DNA of 40,198 nt from Gammaproteobacteria bacterium (GTDB lineage: Bacteria > Pseudomonadota > Gammaproteobacteria > Steroidobacterales > GCA-2729495), in assembly GCA_024276095.1 (NCBI GenBank), contig JAJRXW010000256.1, positions 1 through 40,198 on the forward strand, written 5' to 3'. The notes beneath the pieces were generated by a model that saw nothing but the letters and a program-made list of their open reading frames with translations, ran no database searches and was not told the origin of the DNA. A program made the position numbers and the translations under genes. This document shows, one piece after another, positions 18,173 through 27,441 of the stretch. The stretch's first letter is position 1; each line of letters starts with the position of its first letter.

Positions 18173-19417
18173 CTAGTCCAGTACGTGCGATACCAGCCCG
18201 TCTGCCAGTTTCGGTTCGAACCAGGTTGACTTGGGCGGCATCACCTCGTTGGCATCTGCAACAGACATCAGGGCTTCCATGCTGGTCGGGAACATGGAAA
18301 AGGCAACGGCCATCTCGCCACTGTCCACGCGCCTGGCAAGTTCTTCAAGCCCCCTGATGCCGCCGACAAAATCGATGCGCTCGTCGGTACGCTGATCTCC
18401 GATGCCCAGCAGCGGTGCAAGGAGATGATCGTGCAGCAGGCTGACATCGAGACTTGCCACCGGGTCATCGGCCGGAACCAGGGCGCTGTCGATATCGAGC
18501 CGGTACCAGTGACCGGCAAGGTACATGCCAAACCGGGCAGGGCGATCCGGCCGGTACGCTTTTTCGCACCGGCTCACTGTAAATCGTTCGCTGATACCGG
18601 CCAGCAGGTCTTCCGGCGCCAGATCGGCAAGGTCACGGATCACGCGGTTATAGTCGAAGATCTTCATTTCATCGTCCGGAAAAGCGACACAGAGAAAATA
18701 GTTGTAAGCCTCATCGCCGGTATGCTGTGGATTGGCTGCTTTACGCGCTGCGGCAACCCGCGATGCGGAGGCGGACCGGTGGTGCCCGTCGGCGATGTAC
18801 AGTGCATCCATGGCGTCAAAAGCAGCAGTCAGCCGGGCAGTCTGCGCGGTGTCCGTGACCATCCAGAGACTGTGCCCGATACCGTCATCGGCCACCAGCT
18901 CGTAGAGCGGATCGGTTGCGGTCACGTCATCCAGAATATCCCTGACGGCCTGCGACTGCCGGTAGGCGAGCAGCACAGGGCCGGTCTGGGCGTTCAGGGC
19001 GGTAATCTGGCGCACCCGGTCGTCTTCTTTTTTGGGCCGTGTAAACTCGTGCTTGCGGATCCTGTTGATGTCGTAGTCCGCTACGCTCCCCACCATCGCC
19101 AGCCCGGTCTGTACATGCTCGTCCATATGCAGCCGATAGACATAGTAGTGGCATGCTTCATCACGGATGACCGCATGTTTTCCGATCATGCGCTGCAGGT
19201 TTTCCCGGCCCTTTTCGTAGACTTCCGGGGCATAGGGGTCGGTTTCCGGCGGCAGATCGATTTCCGGCCTGGAAATGTGCAGGAAGCTGTCGGGCCGGCC
19301 CCGGGCGCGTGATCTCGCCTCGTCCGTGCTTAACACGTCGTAGGGCGGTGCGATGACCGCTTGCGCGTGTCCGGCTGCCGGCCGAAGGGCCCGGAAAGGT
19401 TTGATCAGTGTGGTCAT
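18173..19417 (-). CDS. DUF1015 family protein
   Basis: N-terminal LIKPFRALRPAAGHAQAVIAPPYDVLSTDEAR; YIADGHHRSASA motif. Confidence 0.85.
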   Translation of the reverse strand: MTTLIKPFRALRPAAGHAQAVIAPPYDVLSTDEARSRARGRPDSFLHISRPEIDLPPETDPYAPEVYEKGRENLQRMIGKHAVIRDEACHYYVYRLHMDEHVQTGLAMVGSVADYDINRIRKHEFTRPKKEDDRVRQITALNAQTGPVLLAYRQSQAVRDILDDVTATDPLYELVADDGIGHSLWMVTDTAQTARLTAAFDAMDALYIADGHHRSASASRVAAARKAANPQHTGDEAYNYFLCVAFPDDEMKIFDYNRVIRDLADLAPEDLLAGISERFTVSRCEKAYRPDRPARFGMYLAGHWYRLDIDSALVPADDPVASLDVSLLHDHLLAPLLGIGDQRTDERIDFVGGIRGLEELARRVDSGEMAVAFSMFPTSMEALMSVADANEVMPPKSTWFEPKLADGLVSHVLD

Positions 19418-19663
19418 TGTGACATGGTCTCAATCTTGTCGGGGGACGACACTTTACGGCAGTGCCGATTCACATCGCAACCGCTTTCGAATCCCCGGGC
19501 CGGCAGCGGTCGTAACCGACTGTTTCGGGCCGATATATGTCTGCAGATATCAGCAAGTTGGGGGAGTTGGCCGGGCATTTGCTCGTTTGTTATGATCGAC
19601 CGTTCCCGCAATAATCCGGGCTGCACGGCAGCCCGGGAACAACACGTCGCAGGAGACGAAATC

Positions 19664-20845
19664 ATGAGTGCTTTCTCGGTTCATTCGGTTATACGTACCT
19701 TGGTTGCGGGTTTACTCGCGCTTTCACTCGGAGCCCTGTGGGGCTGTTCGGATCAGGGTGCGCCGCAGGGGAGTGGTGAAGAGGCCGCCCCTGCAGAGCA
19801 ATCGGCAGATGCCGATGCCATGACGGAGGCGAGCCCGGTCGAAGATGCCGGTGCTGCGATGGCGGATATGGCCGGTAAGGAGCTGCCGATTCGCAAAATT
19901 CCCAACATCCCGCCCGCTGCAGAAGCCTATTATGCATCTGACAGCTACCACGTGATTGCACAGACTCAGGATCCCGACGCCCAGAAACCCGAAGGTGGCC
20001 GGGTAGGCGGTGCGCTGACTTATATTTTTACGGATACCGGCGAGGACATCGTCCGCATCAACGATCGGGGCCAGGATGCCTGTTCGTATTTTTTCCCGGA
20101 TATGAAACGCATTGTCTGGACGTCCACCAGGGACAATATGGATATGCCGCTCGGCGACTGGTCCAACGAGAAGCTGTATCCGAAAGGGGCTGAGCTGTAT
20201 ATCTCGGACCTGGAAGGAAAGAATATCGTTCGGCTGACAGACAACGAATACTACGAAGCGGAAGTATCCGTTTCGCCCAACGGCGAGTGGATCGTTTTCG
20301 GCAGGCAGATCGACGGCAAGATGGATCTTTGGCGGATGCGCCCGGATGGAACGGATGAGCAGCAGATCACCTTTACCGATGAATGGCAGGAAGGCGCGCC
20401 GTTCTATCTTCCCGACAATGAAACCATCCTGACCCGGGCCTGGAAGCGCAGCACTTACGGCAAGGTATTTCCGACCCCCATGACGATATTTACGATCAAG
20501 CATGACGGTACGGACCGCACCCAGCGCACCTTCGACGAGGACATGAACTGGGCTCCCTATCCGGCGCCTGACGGCCGGCATTATGTGTTCGTGCGAATCG
20601 TTCCGCCGCGGAACTGGGAAGTATTTCTCGGTGACCTGGAGGGCGGCGCTCCGGTTCGTCTGACCTACAGCGATGGCTTCGACGGTTTGCCCTCCCTGTC
20701 TCCTGACGGCACCAAGATGTTGTTTGCCAGTGCCAGGGACGAAGGGTCGACCAAATCCTCTTTGACGACCTATGTCATGGATATGACTTCGTTCAATCTC
20801 GGTCCGGAGAACTACAAGGGCGTACCGGCGACGACGAAGCACTAA
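19664..20845 (+). CDS. PD40/TolB-like beta-propeller lipoprotein
   Basis: Start at 19664 after aggag; signal TLVAGLLALSLGALWGC; repeated SVSPNGEWIVFGRQIDGKMDLWRMRPDGTDEQQIT, SLSPDGTKMLFAS. Confidence 0.87.
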   Translation: MSAFSVHSVIRTLVAGLLALSLGALWGCSDQGAPQGSGEEAAPAEQSADADAMTEASPVEDAGAAMADMAGKELPIRKIPNIPPAAEAYYASDSYHVIAQTQDPDAQKPEGGRVGGALTYIFTDTGEDIVRINDRGQDACSYFFPDMKRIVWTSTRDNMDMPLGDWSNEKLYPKGAELYISDLEGKNIVRLTDNEYYEAEVSVSPNGEWIVFGRQIDGKMDLWRMRPDGTDEQQITFTDEWQEGAPFYLPDNETILTRAWKRSTYGKVFPTPMTIFTIKHDGTDRTQRTFDEDMNWAPYPAPDGRHYVFVRIVPPRNWEVFLGDLEGGAPVRLTYSDGFDGLPSLSPDGTKMLFASARDEGSTKSSLTTYVMDMTSFNLGPENYKGVPATTKH

Positions 20846-20881
20846 ATTCTTGTACATGGTTACGTTCAGGAGACGAACTCA

Positions 20882-21961
20882 ATGACTGCATCGTTCCGCC
20901 CGGCCGTTTCAGTGGTTTTTGCCGCCTCGCTGGTGTTTGCCGCTGCACCCGGCGAGGCAGGCAAACCGGAATTCGAGCAGCTTGACAGCCGGGAACTGCC
21001 GTCGTATCTCGTTCCAAATATTCCGGTTGCCGCAGAGGCTTACTGGGCACCCGATTCAAGGCATCTGATTGCCCAGACACACGACCCGGATGCCATTCCT
21101 TACAACCGTGGCGGCGAGGGTAACCTGACCTATATTTTCACTGACGACGGGGAAGAAATCTGGCGCGTCAATGACCGTGGCCAGGACGGTTGCTCGTATT
21201 TTTTTCCGGATCAAAAGCGTGTCGTATGGACCTCGGTTCGTGACAATATGGACATGCCGATCGGCGACTGGACAGACCCGGCGAATTACCCGCAGGGCGC
21301 CGAGTTATACAGTTCCGATCTTGACGGCGGAAATATCCAGCGGCTGACCGACAACGATGTCTACGAGGCGGAAGTTTCTGTCTCTCCCGACGGCGAGTGG
21401 ATCGCTTTCGGTCGCCAGATCGACGGCAATATGGATATCTGGGTGATGCGGTCGGATGGTACCGACGAACGTCAGGTCACGAAAACTGCTGACTGGCACG
21501 AAGGCGCGCCGTTTTTCATGCAGGATAACGAGCACATTATTTTCCGGGCATGGCGGGATGAGGACTTCGGCGACGTCAAGCCAACGCCGATGACCATTTT
21601 TACCATCAGGAAAGACGGTACCAACTGGCGGCGCCATACGTTCGATCGTTCCATGAACTGGCACCCTCATCCGGCACCCGACGGCCGGCATTATGTCTAT
21701 GTTAAGGCGATGGATCACAACTGGGAGATTTTCCTCGGCGATCTCGCCACGGGTGAACAAAAGCGCCTGACATTCAGTAACAAGCTGAATATCCTTGCCT
21801 CTGTTTCCCCGGACGGCAAAAAGATGAACTGGGGCAGGGCTACCGGCAGGGGATTCGGGGGGATACGAACGCGCATCATGGACGTGTCTTCGCTGGATAT
21901 CGGCCCGGAGCATGCCGTGCCTTATGACCCCGCCTGGGGTGAGCCCATGTCAAGTGACTGA
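20882..21961 (+). CDS. PD40/TolB-like beta-propeller exported protein, tandem paralog of the preceding gene
   Basis: SVSPDGEWIAFGRQIDGNMDIWVMRSDGTDERQVT; near full-length match to the upstream gene; Sec signal rather than lipobox. Confidence 0.87.
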   Translation: MTASFRPAVSVVFAASLVFAAAPGEAGKPEFEQLDSRELPSYLVPNIPVAAEAYWAPDSRHLIAQTHDPDAIPYNRGGEGNLTYIFTDDGEEIWRVNDRGQDGCSYFFPDQKRVVWTSVRDNMDMPIGDWTDPANYPQGAELYSSDLDGGNIQRLTDNDVYEAEVSVSPDGEWIAFGRQIDGNMDIWVMRSDGTDERQVTKTADWHEGAPFFMQDNEHIIFRAWRDEDFGDVKPTPMTIFTIRKDGTNWRRHTFDRSMNWHPHPAPDGRHYVYVKAMDHNWEIFLGDLATGEQKRLTFSNKLNILASVSPDGKKMNWGRATGRGFGGIRTRIMDVSSLDIGPEHAVPYDPAWGEPMSSD

Positions 21962-23561
21962 GTACTCCGGCCGGCCGGCCCGGCGCCGGCAACGGATCGG
22001 GTATCTTGGTTTTTTTGCCGTTTCGTTATGGCTGACAGTGGCTGCAGCAGACCCGATGGTTTTGCACCGGGGTACGGCAGCGACGCCCTGGTCTCTGGAT
22101 CCGACCATGGCTGCCGGGACCATGGCCTCGCCCATTATCACCGACATGTATGTAGGCCTCATGGCCCGGGACGGCGAATCGCGCCCGGCACTGGCGGCTG
22201 CGACAGGCTGGACGGTCAGTGAAGACAGGAAAGTCTACACGTTCAAACTCAGGCCGGATTTGCGCTGGTCCGACGGGAAACCGATCGACGCCAGCGATTT
22301 TGTTTATTCCTATCGGCGCCTGGTCGATCCGAAAACCGCTTCTTTCATGGTCGGCCCCTATTTTATCTTTGAAAATGCGCGTGAAATCGTCAAAGGGGAA
22401 GCCGAACCGGAATCGCTTGGTGTTCGTGCACTCGACAGGTTGACGGTAGAGTTTAGACTGGTCCAGCCGACACCCTATTTCATCCAGCTGATCGGCAACA
22501 TGCAGCTGGGGCTGGTGCCGCGCCACGTCATCGAGAAATATGGCCGGGGCTGGACGCGTCCCGGGCGCATGGTCTCCAGCGGTCCCTATGTGCTGGCCGA
22601 GCGGGTGCCCCAGTCCTACATCAAACTGGTCAAGAATCCTTATTTCTACGATGCGGATTCGGTGAAAATCGATGAGGTCTATTTTCACCCCACCCAGAAT
22701 CTCGCTACTTCACTGCGGCGCTTCCGGGCAGGGGAACTGGATATCGTACTGAACTATCCATCCGACAAGCTGGATTGGATTCTCGAAAATATTCCGGAGA
22801 TGCTGCATCGCGTTCCGGCGTTCGGTACCTACTTTCTGGTGATCAATACCACCAAGCCGCCGTTCGATGATTTGCGCGTGCGCCGGGCATTGAATATTTC
22901 GCTGGACCGCGAAGCGATTACCGACAAGCTGCTGCGCACCGGTGTGACACCGGCCTATGCGTGGACGCCCACAGTGTTCGATAACTACGACGGGATCACG
23001 CTGCCCGACCAGCTCATACCGTTCAGCGATCGCCAGGCGCTGGCGCGGAAACTGCTGCAGGAGGCCGGCTTCGGTGCGGATAATCCCCTGCGCATCGATC
23101 TGGCCTATGACACGCAGCAGCAGAATCGGAAAATCATGGTGGCGATTGCCGCCATGTGGCAGGCTGTAGGGGTAAAGGCCAATATAGCCAATATGGAATT
23201 CCGCATGTTGAATCGAAAAATCAACACCAAGGATTTCGATGTCATCCGCTGGTTTTACATGGGCTCGTTTGACGACGCTTATTCTTTCCTGCAAATCATG
23301 GACAGCGACAGCCCGAATAACTGGCCGGGTTTTTCCAGTCCGAAATACGATGACCTGCTGTACCGATCGAACCTGGCCACCGATCCTGACGAACGTCGAC
23401 AGTTGCTTCAGCAGGCAGAAAGCGAGCTGATGTCCGGGTATCCTGTGATACCGATTTTCTACTATATCGGCAAACGGCTGATCTCCCCCGAGGTCAAAGG
23501 ATGGGTGGATACGCCCAGGGGTTCACCCCCGACGCGTTATCTCTGGGTTGAGCGCGGCTAG
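21954..23561 (+). CDS. Oligopeptide-binding-like ABC transporter substrate-binding protein (SBP family 5)
   Basis: VLHRGTAATPWSLDPTMAAGTMASPIITDMYVGLMARD, YTFKLRPDLRWSDGKPIDASDFVYSYRRLVDPKTAS; GTG start at 21954 overlapping the upstream stop is plausible (ORF track gives 21912). Confidence 0.88.
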   Translation: MTEYSGRPARRRQRIGYLGFFAVSLWLTVAAADPMVLHRGTAATPWSLDPTMAAGTMASPIITDMYVGLMARDGESRPALAAATGWTVSEDRKVYTFKLRPDLRWSDGKPIDASDFVYSYRRLVDPKTASFMVGPYFIFENAREIVKGEAEPESLGVRALDRLTVEFRLVQPTPYFIQLIGNMQLGLVPRHVIEKYGRGWTRPGRMVSSGPYVLAERVPQSYIKLVKNPYFYDADSVKIDEVYFHPTQNLATSLRRFRAGELDIVLNYPSDKLDWILENIPEMLHRVPAFGTYFLVINTTKPPFDDLRVRRALNISLDREAITDKLLRTGVTPAYAWTPTVFDNYDGITLPDQLIPFSDRQALARKLLQEAGFGADNPLRIDLAYDTQQQNRKIMVAIAAMWQAVGVKANIANMEFRMLNRKINTKDFDVIRWFYMGSFDDAYSFLQIMDSDSPNNWPGFSSPKYDDLLYRSNLATDPDERRQLLQQAESELMSGYPVIPIFYYIGKRLISPEVKGWVDTPRGSPPTRYLWVERG

Positions 23562-23644
23562 ACGTTGCCTGGTGTGCCGGGCATGAAACCAGGGCGCATA
23601 GGCGCGGATCGTTTCCGCAGACCGGCTATATCCGGGTTGGAACA

Positions 23645-24061
23645 ATGAAACTGATCGAAACCTATCGAGGCGTGGTATACCCCGGCCAGCTGGACCATAT
23701 GGGGCATATGAATGTGCAGTGGTATGTTGCCAAGTTCGATGAGGCTACATGGCATCTGACCGCCGCCGTCGGCATCACGACACAGTACATGCGTGAACAC
23801 AACAGGGGTATGGCGGCAGTCGAGCAGATCACCCGCTACAGGCTGGAAGTCATGTCCGGCGATCTTCTGGTGGTGAAGTCCAGGGTGATCGAGACCAGCG
23901 ACAAAACCATCAGGTTCCGGCATGAAATGTATAACGCAGAGTCCATGCAGGAGGTTGCAAACACCCAGATTGTGGGGGTTCACATAGACCGCAAGATACG
24001 CAAGTCCTGCCCTTTGCCGCAAAGTGTCATCGAAAAATGCGCGGAGTTATTCGATTTGTAG
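23645..24061 (+). CDS. Acyl-CoA thioesterase-like (hotdog fold, 4HBT)
   Basis: 138 aa; YPGQLDHMGHMNVQWYVAKFDEATWHL, typical 4HBT active-site region. Confidence 0.82.
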   Translation: MKLIETYRGVVYPGQLDHMGHMNVQWYVAKFDEATWHLTAAVGITTQYMREHNRGMAAVEQITRYRLEVMSGDLLVVKSRVIETSDKTIRFRHEMYNAESMQEVANTQIVGVHIDRKIRKSCPLPQSVIEKCAELFDL

Positions 24062-24070
24062 CGGCAGAAA

Positions 24071-24991
24071 CTAGATCGCGGTCGAGTCCGCCTCTTTCAT
24101 CCAGGCTTCTATTCCGCCAATGAGATTATAGACTTCGGTAAATCCCTTCAGGCGGTAGCGCTCCGCCACGGCCTGGCTGCTTTTCCCCGAGCGGCACTGA
24201 AAAACGAGCATGGAATCTTTCGGCAGATCTTCGATCGCTTTTGCTGCTTCGGCATCCAGATGCCGGGCCTGTTCGATAGAGCCGGCGGCATATGCCTGTT
24301 CACCGCGCGTGTCATAAAGGTGTACGGCTTCGCCGGCATCCAGTTTTTGCCTGAGCGCCTGGACTGAAATGTCCTTGACCGGCGGCGGCGCATTAGGGTT
24401 GTCGAACCGGAAACCCGTTCCGGTGAGCGTTTCGACGAGATCGATATGCAGACCATCCGCACGTGATGCCGCCCAGTTGTCGAGCATGATGTCGATATCG
24501 CCGACAGTCACCGTGATGGCGTCGGGGGCGGCGGGGGCGAGGCTCAGCTTGTGCTGCCAGGCCGCATCGATATCAAGATGCAATGCCAGTTCCGGTTGGT
24601 CCTGCAGCGCATGACGCATGGCTTCGGCCACGGACTCGGCAATGCTGATTGCAGGCGTGCCGGGTTCCGGAGTAGTCAGGCCGAATACCTCCGGAAGTTC
24701 TCCCGAGGCGGACATTTCCAGAATGATGTCATTGCCGCCGATGAGTTCGCCTTTGACGTACAGCTGCGGGATAGTCGGCCAGTTGGAATACACCTTGATG
24801 CCTTCGCGTATTTCCGGATGTTGCAGCACATCCACGGTGACAAAGTCCGGAACGAACCGGCTGAGTGTGGCGATGGTGCTTGCGGAGAAGCCGCATTGCG
24901 GCTGCTGCGGGTTTCCTTTCATGAACAGCACAACGTCGTTGGCATTCAAAAGGGCTTCGATGGTCTCCCGTGTGGAGGGATCAAGGTCCAT
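24071..24991 (-). CDS. Monothiol glutaredoxin (CGFS) - HesB/IscA-like domain - rhodanese fusion
   Basis: VVLFMKGNPQQPQCGFSAST; SNWPTIPQLYVKGELIGGNDI; middle AISIAESVAEAMRHAL...GTGFRFDNPNAPP; C-terminal HLYDTRGEQAYAAGSIEQARH ... VFQCRSGKSS. Confidence 0.87.
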   Translation of the reverse strand: MDLDPSTRETIEALLNANDVVLFMKGNPQQPQCGFSASTIATLSRFVPDFVTVDVLQHPEIREGIKVYSNWPTIPQLYVKGELIGGNDIILEMSASGELPEVFGLTTPEPGTPAISIAESVAEAMRHALQDQPELALHLDIDAAWQHKLSLAPAAPDAITVTVGDIDIMLDNWAASRADGLHIDLVETLTGTGFRFDNPNAPPPVKDISVQALRQKLDAGEAVHLYDTRGEQAYAAGSIEQARHLDAEAAKAIEDLPKDSMLVFQCRSGKSSQAVAERYRLKGFTEVYNLIGGIEAWMKEADSTAI

Positions 24992-25058
24992 AACGATTTC
25001 CTGGTCGGCGTGGGGTAAAAGTGCATCGAACCTATCGGCTTGCGGGCTGATTGTCAAT

Positions 25059-25658
25059 ATGGTTTCGAATCGCTACTATTCGGCGATGACCCGGCATCCC
25101 GTAACGACCGAGACCCAGTTGGCGGAACTGGCCCTGCACCTGGGCCGCACTGCCTATGGCGACTGTTTTTCCGGCGGCCTGACCCCGGCGCAATGGATGG
25201 CGCTGCGGTTTTTTGCGCGGGCCAACCGGTTTTCTCGCACGGTCTCGGCATTTGCCGAGTACCACGGCACGACCAAGGGTACGGCATCGCAGACGGTGAA
25301 GAGTCTTGTCGAGAAAGGTTATTTGAAGCGTACCCGGTCCGAGCACGACGGGCGCAGCAGTCTTTTCACGCTGACCGGCAGTTCCCGACGACAGATGAGT
25401 GAGGACCCCTTCGAGGCGATCGTGCGGGCGGCGCAGCAGCTGACGCCGGCACAACGTGAAGGAACCGCGGACGGGCTGCAGCGGATACTCGGCGAGCTTG
25501 CCCGGCAGCGCGGCAGCCAGCAGGTGGGGGTCTGTTCTTTATGCGGTCATCTGCGTTCGGAACAGGCCGGCAGTCGTTTTCAGTGCCGCTTGCTGAACGA
25601 GTCGCTGGAGTCCGATGAAACCGGGCAACTGTGTGTGCGGTTTCGTGCCGGTTTCTGA
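25059..25658 (+). CDS. MarR family transcriptional regulator with Cys-containing C-terminal extension
   Basis: Winged-helix region HGTTKGTASQTVKSLVEKGYLKRTRSEHDGRSSLFTLT; tail CSLCGHLRSEQAGSRFQCRLL...LCVRF. Start 25059 or 25086 (the ORF track extension is antisense to the Grx gene). Confidence 0.82.
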   Translation: MVSNRYYSAMTRHPVTTETQLAELALHLGRTAYGDCFSGGLTPAQWMALRFFARANRFSRTVSAFAEYHGTTKGTASQTVKSLVEKGYLKRTRSEHDGRSSLFTLTGSSRRQMSEDPFEAIVRAAQQLTPAQREGTADGLQRILGELARQRGSQQVGVCSLCGHLRSEQAGSRFQCRLLNESLESDETGQLCVRFRAGF

Positions 25659-25737
25659 TTCGCCGGTATCGATTGATTCAGTATCGATTGGTCAGTTCTG
25701 ACTGGTCACGGACCATTCGCCGGATCCGGCACCGGCC

Positions 25738-26073
25738 TCACACCGAAAACGAAGATCCACAGCCGCAGGTGGTGGCGGCATTCGGGTTACGGATAATGAA
25801 CCGTGCGCCTTCCAGGTCATCCTTGTAGTCGATATCCGCACCGGCGAGGTACTGAATGCTCATTGGGTCGACCAGCAGCGTGACGCCCTGGTTCTCGACA
25901 AATACATCGCCCTCGGTCAGTTCTTCATCGAAGGTGAAGCCGTACTGAAATCCGGAACAACCGCCCCCTGAAACGAACACCCGTAACTTCAGATTCGGGT
26001 TGTGTTCCTCAGCGATGAGTGCGCTGACCTTGGTGGCCGCTGCGTCGGTAAAATTGAGTGTTGGCGCTGTCAT
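25738..26073 (-). CDS. erpA: Iron-sulfur cluster insertion protein ErpA (A-type carrier)
   Basis: [23 protein letters not shown]...[18 protein letters not shown]...[16 protein letters not shown]; the three conserved Cys of A-type carriers. Confidence 0.93.
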   Translation of the reverse strand: MTAPTLNFTDAAATKVSALIAEEHNPNLKLRVFVSGGGCSGFQYGFTFDEELTEGDVFVENQGVTLLVDPMSIQYLAGADIDYKDDLEGARFIIRNPNAATTCGCGSSFSV

Positions 26074-26129
26074 GGTATGGGTCTGATCCAAGCCTCTGTG
26101 CTGCAAGAGTGTTCCCGGCTATTGCCGGA

Positions 26130-26154
26130 ATATAGTTAGGTATCGATACTATAT
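26130..26154. promoter_or_regulatory. Inverted repeat upstream of erpA (possible operator)
   Basis: atatagt-taggtatcgat-actatat with an inner palindrome gtatcgatac; 57 bp upstream of the erpA start in an AT-rich intergenic region. Confidence 0.45.
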
Positions 26155-26345
26155 TGTATGTGGGTCTGGCGTCGGATCCAAGTCATGTTTTCGGGTCCTG
26201 TCCGGTTGATCGCCACAAATCGCAAAAATCGTGATTGGCGAGGTAAAAGCCGGGGTAAAAGTAGTGTATATGTTTGTAATACCTGGAAAATATATGGGAA
26301 CATGAGACAGGCATCTTTGCATTGCAGCAGTCAGGTACTCCGCCC

Positions 26346-27401
26346 ATGAGCCCATCCGGATCGGATCCGCAAGCGGTACTGGCTGCCTATGGGCTGCAGT
26401 CGGCTGCGGTATCCCCGTTAGGCAAAGGGCTGATCAACAGGACATTCCTGGTGAGTGCGCCGGATGGCCGGTGCTTTGTACTGCAGCAGGTCAACGCCCT
26501 GTTCCCGCCGTCCATCAACGAAGACATCGATGTCGTCACGCGCCACATTGCAGCAAAGGGATTATCGACTCCCCGTTTGTTGCGCACCGGTGGCGGCGGT
26601 TTGCATGTCGATCGGGCCGGTGAAACCTGGCGGCTGCTGACCCGCATTGACGGTGTGGCTCACGAGGTGTTGCAAAATACCCGGCAGGCGGCCGCGGCCG
26701 GGGCCATGCTGGCCAGGTTCCATCATGCCGTTGCTGATCTGCAGCATGAGTTTCATGCACCCCGCCCGGGGGTCCACGATACCGCGAAGCATCTGGCCGC
26801 ATTACGCGAGGCGCTTTCGGAACACAAGAATCATCCGCAGTTTGCCCGCATTGCCGGGCTCGGCGACGAGATCCTGGCTGCTGCCGAGCGGCTTCCGGAG
26901 CTCCCGGTCACCGCACCGCGCATCGTCCACGGGGATCCGAAAATTTCGAATTTTATTTTTGCGCCTGACAGCGATCAGGCAATCTGCCTGGTCGATCTCG
27001 ATACGATCACGCGGATGCCGCTGTCGCTGGAGCTGGGCGATGCATTCCGGTCCTGGTGTAATCCGGCCGGTGAGGACGCCGAATCGGGGATGTTTTCGCC
27101 GGATATTTTTCGCGCAGCGGTGAACGGCTATCTCGATGTCGCGTCCGGCTGGATATTACCGCAGGAAGCCGGTGCGATTGTTGCGGCGATTCAGACCATT
27201 CTGATCGAGCTGGCCGCGAGATTCTGCGCCGATGCCCTGGATGAATCCTATTTCGGCTGGGATCCGGAGCGCTTTCCCACCCGCAGCGAACATAATCGCG
27301 TTCGTGCTGCCGGGCAGCTTGCCGTTGCACGGTCGCTGGCCGCGCAAAAACAGCAGGCTGAGGATATTGTCAGGCTGGCGACCGGAGAGGAGAATCTGTA
27401 G
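26346..27401 (+). CDS. Aminoglycoside/choline kinase-like phosphotransferase (APH family)
   Basis: RIVHGDPKISNFIFAPDSDQAICLVDLDTI (HGDxxxxN ... D motif). Confidence 0.87.
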   Translation: MSPSGSDPQAVLAAYGLQSAAVSPLGKGLINRTFLVSAPDGRCFVLQQVNALFPPSINEDIDVVTRHIAAKGLSTPRLLRTGGGGLHVDRAGETWRLLTRIDGVAHEVLQNTRQAAAAGAMLARFHHAVADLQHEFHAPRPGVHDTAKHLAALREALSEHKNHPQFARIAGLGDEILAAAERLPELPVTAPRIVHGDPKISNFIFAPDSDQAICLVDLDTITRMPLSLELGDAFRSWCNPAGEDAESGMFSPDIFRAAVNGYLDVASGWILPQEAGAIVAAIQTILIELAARFCADALDESYFGWDPERFPTRSEHNRVRAAGQLAVARSLAAQKQQAEDIVRLATGEENL

Positions 27402-27441
27402 TAATCTAGAGGCAGATACATATCTATCCGATAGCAATGTT

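Noticed and set aside
18425-19312. 295-aa plus-strand ORF
   Set aside because: Antisense to the DUF1015 gene, no coherent motifs.
19724-20857. 377-aa minus-strand ORF
   Set aside because: Antisense to the PD40 lipoprotein gene, no domain motifs.
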